In this document: piece after piece, positions 1 through 5,365 of the stretch
Layout of the letters: every line of letters begins with the position of its first letter
How positions within the stretch are numbered: position 1 is the first letter of the stretch
NCBI GenBank assembly: GCA_937967755.1
Contig: CALBTA010000571.1
Location: forward strand, 1-6,871
Reading direction: 5' to 3'
From: an uncultured Planctomycetaceae bacterium
GTDB taxonomy: Bacteria; Planctomycetota; Planctomycetia; Pirellulales; Pirellulaceae
Length of the DNA: 6,871 nucleotides
Notes under the pieces: model-generated
The model's input: only the letters and a program-made list of their open reading frames with translations
Told to the model about the DNA's origin: nothing
Databases searched by the model: none
Made by a program: the position numbers and the translations under genes

Positions 1-178
1 TCGAAAGAAACACGAACAGCCCCAAGACTCCCAGCGCCAGCAGGATGGGGATCAGCCACCACTTTTTATTGTAACGCAAGAACAACCAGAACTCCCCGAC
101 CAGACCGGTAGCCGGTTGGCTGGCCTGCTGACGGATTTCATCGGCCTGGTCGTCGCTGGAAGGTTCAGGGTTTTTCAT
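1..178 (-). CDS. DUF5989 family (SxtK-like) small membrane protein, 3' end outside window
   Basis: The reading frame opens with ATG at 178-176 and gives 59 codons without a stop before the window edge. The first ~23 residues are polar and acidic (MKNPEPSSDDQADEIRQQAS), followed by GLVGEFWLFLRYNKKWWLIP at about 25-44 and then a hydrophobic stretch (ILLALGVLGLFVFL) that forms one membrane segment. The GLVGEFW...RxxKKWWLxP block is what I recognise as the DUF5989 family, the small protein that follows carbamoyltransferase and SxtJ in many bacterial clusters. The start lies 13 bp after the stop of the carbamoyltransferase-SxtJ gene on the same strand, so the two are almost certainly cotranscribed. 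Family members are only about 50-60 residues long, so little is missing. The biochemical role is unknown; a small partner of the membrane-anchored carbamoyltransferase is an inference. Confidence 0.82.
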   Translation of the reverse strand, partial: MKNPEPSSDDQADEIRQQASQPATGLVGEFWLFLRYNKKWWLIPILLALGVLGLFVFLS

Positions 179-191
179 GTCATAGCTTGGC

Positions 192-2465
192 TCAGAATTG
201 GCGGAAATAGGAAGCCGCTTCAGGTTCATCCCGGATCGGTTCCCAGTAGCTGTCGCGATCCGGCTCGAATTGTTTCTTGAGAACGTCGCGCCCTAAAACG
301 CGGAAGGTCAGTCCGACGGGTGTCAGAATCAGAAAGTAAAATATCCCCAAAGCAACATAGGACCCCGCCAGCCGAAGCGGGTAAGTGATGCCCATCCAAA
401 CAGTATATGGAAGGGAGAGCGCATTGGGCCACTTCCAACTGAGCAGCGCGCCCGCCGCAGTGATCACGGCAGCGATCACCGCAGCGATCACCGCACCCGA
501 AGCAGAAGGCGGAGCGAGAAGCAACTTCCAGGTAAGTAAGGCGAACAATGCGGAAAGCACGCAGCCGAAAACCGTTAGGCCGGTTCGGCTGGTGCCTCCG
601 ACAATGGCAACGCCAGCCACTGCTGGTTCGCCAATTTCGTCGTGAGTCGCTGCGCGAGCGATTCGCCCATGCCGCGTATTCCCAGGCTGCTCTTCCTTAA
701 GCAGCAAAAAGTTTTCAATGACGAGCACATCTAAATCCGTTTGCATGAAGCAACGATACGCATCAGCCGGCGAGCAGACGATCGGTTCGTCGCGCACATT
801 AAAACTTGTATTGACCAGCAGCGGCAGACCCGTTTGTTCTTTGAACTGACGCAGCAGTTGATGGAACTTGGGGGAGCGGGCGCTGTCGACGGTTTGAACG
901 CGGGCGGAGTAATCAACGTGCGTCACCGCGAGGATGGTGCTCCGTTCAACGTGTAGTTTACCCAACCCCTGCACGTCTTCCGACTGGTATTCCTCGCGCC
1001 GGACTGACGACGAAACAGGTGCGACTAACAACATGTAAGGGCTTTCCCGCGCAGGTGCAAGTTCGAAAAACTGGGCCGCGTCTTCGACGAGAACGGCGGG
1101 GGCGAATGGGCGGAAGGACTCGCGGAATTTGATCTTTAGGTTGATCGCCTGTTGGGTATCCGCGCCGCGCGGATCGGCCAAGATACTGCGCGCACCGAGT
1201 GCACGCGGGCCGTACTCCATTCGACCTTGCATCCACCCGGCAATTTTGCCTTCGGACAACAGCCCGGCAACCCGTTGGCTTAGCTCGTCGCTGGATTCAA
1301 TAGCGAGGTACTTCGCGCCCAACTCATCGAGAGCCAACCGCACTTCTTCATCCGAAAACGCCGGGCCTAGTAGCGATCCCTGCTGCCCATCTGTTGCCTG
1401 AGTTTCGCGTGGATTGCCCAGCAACTGATGCCAAACGAAAAGCGCCGCACCCAGCGCGCCGCCCGCATCGCCGGCGGCGGGTTGAATCCAGATGTCTTTA
1501 AACGGACCTTCGCGAAGCAGCCGGCCGTTGGCCACACAATTGAGTGCGACCCCGCCGGCCAGGCAAAGGTTGCTTTGCCCAGTTTGCTTGTGGAGCGCAT
1601 TTCCCATCCGCAGCAAGATCTCTTCCACGACGAATTGAATGGACGCTGCCAGGTCCATGTGGCGCTGCGTTAGCTCTTCGCCAGCTTGCCTTGGAGGTCC
1701 GCCAAACAGGCGCTCGAACTTCGCGGAAGTCATCGCCATTCCGCGGCAGTAGTGAAAGTACGATTGATCCATCCGAAAGGAGCCATCCGCTTTCAGGTCG
1801 ATCAATTCGGCGAGTATCTGATCGGCGTAGGTTGGCTCGCCATAGGGTGCGAGGCCCATCAACTTGTATTCGCCCGAATTGACCCGGAACCCACAGTAAG
1901 CGGTGAGTGCCGAATAGAGCAGGCCCACCGAATGGGGAAACCGCATTTCGCGCGAAAGATCGATGCGATTGCCCGACCCGATACCGCAGGTCGCCGTCGC
2001 CCATTCGCCGACGCCATCGAGCGTTAAGATTGCCGCTTCATCGAACGGTGAGGGGAAGAAAGTGCTCGCCGCGTGGGCTTCGTGATGAGAAAGAAAGATA
2101 GGTTGCTTGCGAAATTCCCGTCCCATCGATTCTCGCAAGGTGCTACGAACGTGGAGCCGGTCGTGAAGCCACGATGGCAGCGTCCAAGCGAATTGGCGAA
2201 ATCCGAATGGGGCACTGTCGAGGTAGGTCTCCAGCAGGCGATCGAACTTCTTAAGCGGCTTGTCATAAAACGCCACGAAGTCGACATCACGCCGCTTGAT
2301 CCCCCCTTCCCGCAGGCAATACTCGATCGCCTGAAGAGGAAACCGCCAATCCGCCTTTATCCGCGAAAATCGCTCCTCCTGCGCGGCGGCCACCACCCTT
2401 CCATCGACCACCAACGCGGCGGCGGAATCGTGGTAGAAGGCCGAAATCCCCAGAACTGTGGTCAT
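192..2465 (-). CDS. Carbamoyltransferase (NodU/CmcH family) fused to an SxtJ-like membrane domain
   Basis: This 757-residue protein has a NodU/CmcH/TobZ-type O-carbamoyltransferase at about 1-595. The family transfers carbamoyl from carbamoyl phosphate, via a carbamoyl-adenylate, to a hydroxyl on a sugar or natural product. Visible signatures are GISAFYHDSAAAL (6-18), the metal-site candidates HHEAH (127-131), D150 in LTLDGVGE and D333 in AGDAGGALGAA, then AGGVALNC (303-310), YGPRALGARSILADPR (418-433) and LPLLVNTSFNVRDEP (547-561). Residues ~612-757 match SxtJ-family proteins: three hydrophobic segments (about 629-650, 655-676, 697-717), TPVGLTFRVLGRD and the tail FEPDRDSYWEP. SxtJ is normally a separate gene after the transferase, so this is a fusion. 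The start is supported by the family N-terminus, although no clear Shine-Dalgarno is seen. DUF5989 follows after 13 bp. The acceptor substrate cannot be told. I am confident of the family and slightly less so of the SxtJ assignment. Confidence 0.93.
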   Translation of the reverse strand: MTTVLGISAFYHDSAAALVVDGRVVAAAQEERFSRIKADWRFPLQAIEYCLREGGIKRRDVDFVAFYDKPLKKFDRLLETYLDSAPFGFRQFAWTLPSWLHDRLHVRSTLRESMGREFRKQPIFLSHHEAHAASTFFPSPFDEAAILTLDGVGEWATATCGIGSGNRIDLSREMRFPHSVGLLYSALTAYCGFRVNSGEYKLMGLAPYGEPTYADQILAELIDLKADGSFRMDQSYFHYCRGMAMTSAKFERLFGGPPRQAGEELTQRHMDLAASIQFVVEEILLRMGNALHKQTGQSNLCLAGGVALNCVANGRLLREGPFKDIWIQPAAGDAGGALGAALFVWHQLLGNPRETQATDGQQGSLLGPAFSDEEVRLALDELGAKYLAIESSDELSQRVAGLLSEGKIAGWMQGRMEYGPRALGARSILADPRGADTQQAINLKIKFRESFRPFAPAVLVEDAAQFFELAPARESPYMLLVAPVSSSVRREEYQSEDVQGLGKLHVERSTILAVTHVDYSARVQTVDSARSPKFHQLLRQFKEQTGLPLLVNTSFNVRDEPIVCSPADAYRCFMQTDLDVLVIENFLLLKEEQPGNTRHGRIARAATHDEIGEPAVAGVAIVGGTSRTGLTVFGCVLSALFALLTWKLLLAPPSASGAVIAAVIAAVITAAGALLSWKWPNALSLPYTVWMGITYPLRLAGSYVALGIFYFLILTPVGLTFRVLGRDVLKKQFEPDRDSYWEPIRDEPEAASYFRQF
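457..492. repeat. In-frame 12-bp tandem repeat, three units, within the SxtJ-like membrane segment
   Basis: Three consecutive units (457-468, 469-480, 481-492) read gcagtgatcacg, gcagcgatcacc and gcagcgatcacc. The last two are identical and the first differs at two positions. On the coding (minus) strand the unit gives A-V-I-A, producing AVIAAVIAAVITA at residues 658-670 inside the second hydrophobic segment. Because the unit is a multiple of three, copy-number change would lengthen or shorten the membrane helix without a frameshift. Confidence 0.85.
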
Positions 2466-2490
2466 AAATCAAGCGTGTAGTAAGAGAGGG

Positions 2491-2499
2491 ATGTGTAAA
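2491..2499 (+). promoter_or_regulatory. Single half-site ATGTGTAAA
   Basis: ATGTGTAAA at 2491-2499 repeats exactly the outer nine bases of the 24-bp palindrome, whose left copy starts 32 bp downstream at 2523. A 32-bp offset is about three helical turns, so a regulator bound at the palindrome could also touch this site on the same DNA face. It lies 26 bp upstream of the carbamoyltransferase start codon, where binding could block that gene. This is inference from position and identity only. Confidence 0.5.
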
Positions 2500-2522
2500 G
2501 AGTACCATGCGCCTTAGCGCTA

Positions 2523-2546
2523 ATGTGTAAACCTAGGTTTACACAT
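2523..2546. promoter_or_regulatory. Perfect 24-bp palindrome, probable operator or enhancer site
   Basis: ATGTGTAAACCT (2523-2534) is followed immediately by its exact reverse complement AGGTTTACACAT (2535-2546), with no mismatch and no spacer. It is not followed by a T-run, so it does not look like a terminator. Its centre lies about 111 bp upstream of the start site predicted from the sigma-54 promoter at 2620-2635, a usual distance for a bacterial enhancer-binding protein dimer site. It is also about 70 bp upstream of the divergent carbamoyltransferase gene and could act on both genes. The binding protein is not identifiable. Confidence 0.7.
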
Positions 2547-2569
2547 GGCCCGACCGGGGGGTATTTGCT

Positions 2570-2592
2570 AAGTCGTTACGCATCAACGACTT
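2570..2592. repeat. Inverted repeat / hairpin, 8-bp perfect stem and 7-nt loop
   Basis: AAGTCGTT (2570-2577) pairs perfectly with AACGACTT (2585-2592) across the loop ACGCATC, and a G-T wobble at 2569/2593 can extend the stem. There is no following T-run. The position, about 65 bp upstream of the predicted sigma-54 start site, is compatible with a second regulator site. For the divergent minus-strand gene it would lie upstream of any plausible promoter. Confidence 0.55.
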
Positions 2593-2619
2593 GTGTGATC
2601 TTACGCTTAATGCGTGAAT

Positions 2620-2635
2620 TGGCATGTCAATTGCT
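2620..2635 (+). promoter_or_regulatory. Sigma-54 (RpoN) -24/-12 promoter of the PEP-CTERM gene
   Basis: TGGCATGTCAATTGCT matches the sigma-54 consensus TGGCACG-N4-TTGCW at every fixed position but one (T for C). The invariant GG (2621-2622) and GC (2633-2634) are separated by exactly 10 nt, as required. Transcription would start near 2646, giving a leader of about 45 nt before the ATG at 2691. From established knowledge, sigma-54 promoters precede many PEP-CTERM genes in exosortase-bearing bacteria, which makes a chance match less likely. The palindromes upstream would be candidate enhancer sites. Confidence 0.72.
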
Positions 2636-2690
2636 CTTCTCCCCTTCAAAGTGGTTTAACTCCCAAATGGGTTTTTCAGAGAGTTTCGTC

Positions 2691-3368
2691 ATGATTCGAA
2701 CATTTCACGTTGCCTTTGTCCTCCTCCTCACGATAGTCGCTTCAGTTGCCATCGGCGAACAGGTCCGTTTCATTCAGATCGTCAAGGACGAAACGCCCGA
2801 CACGCGTTTTCACCTTAGCGAGCTGGAAGCCTTCGAAAATGGAGTCGTTCCGGACGGGCTTGGTGGAGCGAGCTTTGGTGGTCTTGCGACCAGCACGAAT
2901 GACATTGGCGACGGAACTCTCTCGATGTTCGTCGACTGCAATCTGCACCCAACTGTTGTGACGATGACCGCGCTGGAACATGGTGGTGGCAACAAGAACC
3001 CCAACAATGCTTTGGAAAGTGGCGGGGCTGTTTGGTCAACCGCGAACAGCCAAGCTACCAACGCCCAATACACGCTGGACCTTGGCGGAACGTTTGATGT
3101 CACGGAAGTCCGGCTATGGCCACGTGCCGACGGATGCTGCACCAATCGATGGCGTAACCTGGAAGTGAATTTGTTGGCCGACGACGGGACGGGCAACCCG
3201 GGCGACCTTATCGCCCAGCAGTTGATCACAGCCCCTGGCGGCAACGTCCCCCAATCACTGCAATTTGAAGCAGCTCCCGTCCCAGAGCCGGCGAGCATCG
3301 CTATTTGGTCGATCCTTGGCTTGGCTGGTGCCGGCTTCGGCTGGTATCGGATTCGCCGCAAGAAGTAG
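2691..3368 (+). CDS. PEP-CTERM sorting-domain protein with discoidin (F5/8 type C)-like domain
   Basis: The product is a 225-residue secreted protein. Residues 1-23 form a signal peptide (IRTF followed by the hydrophobic run HVAFVLLLTIVASVA). The central part reads like a galactose-binding, F5/8 type C fold, with YTLDLGGTFDVTEVRLW (127-143) and RADGCCTNRWRNLEVNLL (145-162), a pattern common in carbohydrate-binding modules. The tail has VPEPASIA (197-204), a hydrophobic helix and the basic end RIRRKK, the PEP-CTERM signal that exosortase cleaves. The frame is open back to 2523, but I chose 2691 for three reasons: it gives a proper signal peptide, AGAGAG (2678-2683) lies 7 nt upstream, and the sigma-54 promoter at 2620-2635 lies inside the longer version. 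A role in matrix or surface sugar binding is inferred. An intrinsic terminator follows 28 bp after the stop, so it is probably monocistronic. Confidence 0.87.
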   Translation: MIRTFHVAFVLLLTIVASVAIGEQVRFIQIVKDETPDTRFHLSELEAFENGVVPDGLGGASFGGLATSTNDIGDGTLSMFVDCNLHPTVVTMTALEHGGGNKNPNNALESGGAVWSTANSQATNAQYTLDLGGTFDVTEVRLWPRADGCCTNRWRNLEVNLLADDGTGNPGDLIAQQLITAPGGNVPQSLQFEAAPVPEPASIAIWSILGLAGAGFGWYRIRRKK

Positions 3369-3396
3369 AAGTTGACAGACAACTTTGAGTGACAAC

Positions 3397-3444
3397 CACC
3401 CGTGCTGCTTCTCCTTGTCGGAAAAGTAGCACGGGTGTTCTTTT
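3397..3444 (+). terminator. Rho-independent terminator after the PEP-CTERM gene
   Basis: CACCCGTGCTGCTT (3397-3410) pairs with AAGTAGCACGGGTG (3424-3437), giving a 14-bp stem with one G-U wobble. After a single mismatch, TCC/GGA can extend the stem around the loop TTGTC. The T-rich tract TTCTTTT (3438-3444) follows at once. The position just after the stop codon and ahead of the next gene fits termination of the PEP-CTERM transcript. Confidence 0.88.
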
Positions 3445-3477
3445 GCGCCTTGCCGCCAGTGGGCTACAATCGCTTTG

Positions 3478-3909
3478 ATGAACTCTCACTGCCGACTTTT
3501 CACGCTACTGCTGACCACAGCCCTGGCCGGCTGTTGCGGGTACAGACCTGACTTGCCGCCGACTGCCCGTGTCTCTGGAACGGTGACGCTTGATGGGAAT
3601 CCGCTGCCCAACGCGCGGGTTCAGTTCGTTCCTGACAATTCCAAGGGAACCGAAGGGGCGATGGCCTACGGCACGACGGATGCCGAAGGGAAGTACGAAC
3701 TGGAAACCGCCACAGTTCGCGGGGCCATCGTGGGTCATCATCGCATCAGCGTCGAAGCCCGCGCGCAGCCGAAGGACGAATTCGATACGCTGCCTGAGTT
3801 GCTAACACCGGCGTTTTACGGCGATGTTGAGACGTCGAAGCTGACAGCGGAGGTGGCGGATGGCGAACGCAATACCGTGGATCTGAAGTTGGTGAGTTTG
3901 CCACCGTAG
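3478..3909 (+). CDS. Small lipoprotein with carboxypeptidase-regulatory-like (transthyretin-type) domain
   Basis: The 143-residue product starts with a lipoprotein signal, MNSHCRLFTLLLTTALAGC, with lipobox L16-A17-G18-C19. The mature part opens with VSGTVTLDGNPLPNARVQFVPD and continues with AYGTTDAEGKYELET, the repeated-strand pattern of carboxypeptidase-regulatory-like/DUF4198-type beta-sandwich domains. Small lipoproteins of this type occur next to DUF1559 prepilin-like genes in planctomycetes; here one lies 38 bp upstream of the fusion ORF and may share its mRNA. A TTG codon directly before the ATG is an alternative start. No Shine-Dalgarno is visible. TACAAT at 3465-3470 would place the transcription start almost at the ATG, but I see no convincing -35. 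The function is unknown; a structural role in the envelope is likely. Confidence 0.85.
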   Translation: MNSHCRLFTLLLTTALAGCCGYRPDLPPTARVSGTVTLDGNPLPNARVQFVPDNSKGTEGAMAYGTTDAEGKYELETATVRGAIVGHHRISVEARAQPKDEFDTLPELLTPAFYGDVETSKLTAEVADGERNTVDLKLVSLPP

Positions 3910-3912
3910 GGG

Positions 3913-3943
3913 GAGGAGAGAAGAGGGAGGAGAGAGGAGAGAG
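3913..3943 (+). repeat. Polypurine left arm of a 31-nt inverted repeat flanking the four-helix-bundle segment
   Basis: This stretch is purine only. Its reverse complement matches 4320-4350 at 27 of 31 positions without gaps, with mismatches at arm positions 10, 11, 14 and 21. In RNA, position 14 becomes a G-U pair. After one A-A mismatch, TTC (3945-3947) also pairs with GAA (4316-4318), so the stem closes right at the ATG of the next ORF. The arm contains AGGAG (3935-3939), 8 nt before that ATG, which is the best ribosome-binding site in the window. Confidence 0.85.
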
Positions 3944-3947
3944 ATTC

Positions 3948-5306
3948 ATGGCTAAGATTGAGTCGTTTCGAGACCTTCGGGTGTATCAGGCCGCTAGGGC
4001 CGCTTCCAAACGGGTATTTCAAATGACACGGCTGCGATTTCCGAGCGAAGAAGAGTATTCCCTCACCGATCAGGTTCGCCGGGCTTCTCGATCCGTGATG
4101 GGCAATATTGCCGAGGCTTGGCGGAAGCGGCGCTACCCCGCGGCATTCGTGAGCAAACTGTCTGATGCCGATGCGGAGGCAGCGGAAGTTCGCGCATGGC
4201 TCGATTCGGCCCTCGATAGCGAGTACATTTCTGAAAGTGAGCATCAGTCGCTAGACGCTGACTATGATTCAATTTGTGGTTCACTGAAGAAAATGATGGA
4301 CCACCCCGACCAGTGGAAACTCTCTCCTCCCTCCTCTCTGCTCTCTCCTCAAAAGCCGAGAGGCTTCACGCTAGTCGAACTCCTAGTCGTCATCGCCATC
4401 ATCGGCATCCTGGTGGCGCTGCTCCTTCCCGCAGTGCAAAGTGCTCGGGAAGCAGCTCGTCGATTGCAGTGCAGCAATAACTATAAGCAGCTTGGGTTGG
4501 CGCTGTTGAATTACGAAGCGCAGAACCGCCACTTTCCCGCAGGTGAAACGCACGGCGGCGATTGGAACCCGGGTTATACCCCATCGACGGGTAGTGGAAC
4601 CAACAGGAATCACTGCGAGTGGGATGGACAGATCGGTATTTGGAACAACGCCATCTTCCCGTTCATCGAACAGCAGGCTGCCTACGACAAGCTGGATTTC
4701 GACATCCGCAAGCAGTTCAACCACGCGGGCAATCGCGAAATCATGCAGATGCAGTTCGAAGCGTTTCTCTGCCCCAGCGATTCCTACCGTGGCTTGACGA
4801 CCGATTGGGGCGTGGCCGATCTCAACAAAGCCCGCATCTGCCATGTCTACGGGGTGGCGGGAAGCAATGAAGGCTCGACGACGCCGCACGACGACGGCGC
4901 GCTGACCTATGGGCATTGCAACAAGCACGACGGGATGTTCTACAACGACTCGAAAACGACCATCGAAGCGATCCGCGACGGTACCAGCAACACGGCGATG
5001 CTGTGTGAATCGTGGGGGCGAAGCTGGCCCAACCACAGCCCGGAAACGCCGGTGCCACCCGGCTTTCCCACCGGCGAATCGAGCCGCGGCATGAACTTGC
5101 ACACGGTCGTCTATTTCGTCTCCACGCCCAACAGCAACCACGGGAACCCCTGGAAAGCGAACAGTTTTCACCCCGGCGGAGTGATGACCTGCTTCGCCGA
5201 TGGTTCGGTGCATTTCATTCCCGACACCATCGAACTCGACGTCTTCAAAGGGCTGGCAACCATCGCCGGCGGCGAAGTGCCCGACTCAACGGCCTGGGGC
5301 AACTGA
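3948..5306 (+). CDS. Four-helix-bundle (S23/23S-rRNA-IVP family) domain fused to DUF1559 prepilin-like protein
   Basis: This 452-residue ORF combines two protein families. Residues 1-124 match S23/IVP four-helix-bundle proteins: SFRDLRVYQAARAASKRVF (6-24), YSLTDQVRRASRSVMGNIAEAW (37-58), RRYPAAFVSKLSDADAEAAE and the final helix to about 122. Residues 125-135 are a Ser/Pro/Leu linker encoded by the polypyrimidine repeat arm. From KPRG|FTLVELLVVIAIIG (136-150) onward it is a DUF1559 protein: prepilin cleavage expected at G139/F140, the hydrophobic helix, AVQSAREAARRLQCSNNYKQLGLALLNYE, and the H-X9-DG tail H408...D418-G419 followed by SVHFIPDTIELDVFKGLA. The start is backed by AGGAG 8 nt upstream. 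Alternatively M116 or M117 (4293/4296) could start DUF1559 alone with a ~23-residue leader, but no good ribosome site precedes them. IVP proteins are usually free-standing, and their role is unknown. DUF1559 proteins are envelope pseudopilins of unclear role. Confidence 0.9.
   Translation: MAKIESFRDLRVYQAARAASKRVFQMTRLRFPSEEEYSLTDQVRRASRSVMGNIAEAWRKRRYPAAFVSKLSDADAEAAEVRAWLDSALDSEYISESEHQSLDADYDSICGSLKKMMDHPDQWKLSPPSSLLSPQKPRGFTLVELLVVIAIIGILVALLLPAVQSAREAARRLQCSNNYKQLGLALLNYEAQNRHFPAGETHGGDWNPGYTPSTGSGTNRNHCEWDGQIGIWNNAIFPFIEQQAAYDKLDFDIRKQFNHAGNREIMQMQFEAFLCPSDSYRGLTTDWGVADLNKARICHVYGVAGSNEGSTTPHDDGALTYGHCNKHDGMFYNDSKTTIEAIRDGTSNTAMLCESWGRSWPNHSPETPVPPGFPTGESSRGMNLHTVVYFVSTPNSNHGNPWKANSFHPGGVMTCFADGSVHFIPDTIELDVFKGLATIAGGEVPDSTAWGN
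4320..4350 (+). repeat. Polypyrimidine right arm of the 31-nt inverted repeat
   Basis: This is the complement of the arm at 3913-3943 (27 of 31 positions), pyrimidine except for one G at 4340. It is translated in the frame of the fusion ORF as LSPPSSLLSPQ (the Q codon begins at the arm's end). The inner edge lies directly after the last helix of the four-helix-bundle domain, and the outer edge directly before the DUF1559 prepilin motif, so the two arms delimit the bundle-coding segment precisely. Confidence 0.85.
4353..4366 (+). repeat. Small hairpin with GNRA-type loop at the right junction
   Basis: AAGCC (4353-4357) and GGCTT (4362-4366) pair perfectly around the loop GAGA. It lies two bases beyond the right arm of the large inverted repeat and encodes the K-P-R-G-F start of the prepilin motif. 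It may be a chance result of the conserved coding sequence. Confidence 0.35.
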
Positions 5307-5365
5307 CGAACATCGCCTTTCGCACAGGAATGCGCATTGTGCCTGCGTGTTTCGTCACTCAGCCC

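Larger units (their letters stand above)
2466..2690. promoter_or_regulatory. Divergent intergenic control region
   Basis: These 225 bp separate the minus-strand carbamoyltransferase gene from the plus-strand PEP-CTERM gene. The region is unusually rich in dyad symmetry. It has a perfect 24-bp palindrome (2523-2546), a further copy of its half-site (2491-2499), a 10-bp palindrome TTAGCGCTAA (2514-2523) that abuts and shares one base with the large one, an 8-bp-stem hairpin (2570-2592) and a sigma-54-type promoter (2620-2635). The motif TTACGC occurs at 2576-2581 and 2601-2606, the second copy followed by a partly inverted GCGT. I see no convincing sigma-70 promoter for the minus-strand gene, and no small ORF that I would defend here. 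Confidence 0.7.

Noticed and set aside
457..492. Short CRISPR-like array
   Set aside because: Units are 12 bp, contiguous, without spacers, and coding in frame.
1498..2004. 168-residue minus-strand frame and several plus-strand frames within 1400-2480
   Set aside because: All fall inside the carbamoyltransferase gene in other frames and lack recognisable domains or ribosome sites.
2617..2632. Dyad AATTG-N6-CAATT as a separate operator
   Set aside because: It overlaps the sigma-54 -24/-12 elements almost completely, and the promoter explains these bases better.
2523..2690. 56-codon N-terminal extension of the PEP-CTERM gene starting at 2523
   Set aside because: It would begin inside the 24-bp palindrome and put the sigma-54 promoter inside the gene, and it would bury the signal peptide. 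The M at 2667 was also rejected because it precedes the better-supported Shine-Dalgarno and start.
2810..3382. 190-residue open frame on the minus strand opposite the PEP-CTERM gene
   Set aside because: No family motif; the plus strand has signal peptide, PEP-CTERM tail and terminator, so this is a shadow of the codon composition.
3948..4319. Avd protein of a diversity-generating retroelement
   Set aside because: The fold family is shared with Avd, but there is no reverse transcriptase and no template/variable repeat pair in the window, and the sequence reads like the S23/IVP branch.
4383..5213. 276-residue open frame on the minus strand
   Set aside because: It lies wholly inside the DUF1559 coding region on the opposite strand, its translation is Arg/Val/Ala rich without recognisable domains, and the plus-strand frame has clear family motifs.
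5321..5346. Terminator around AATGCGCATT after the DUF1559 ORF
   Set aside because: The stem is short and bulged (CGCA/TGCG and GG/CC), and the following T-content is low. The hairpin at 5366-5393 is stronger.
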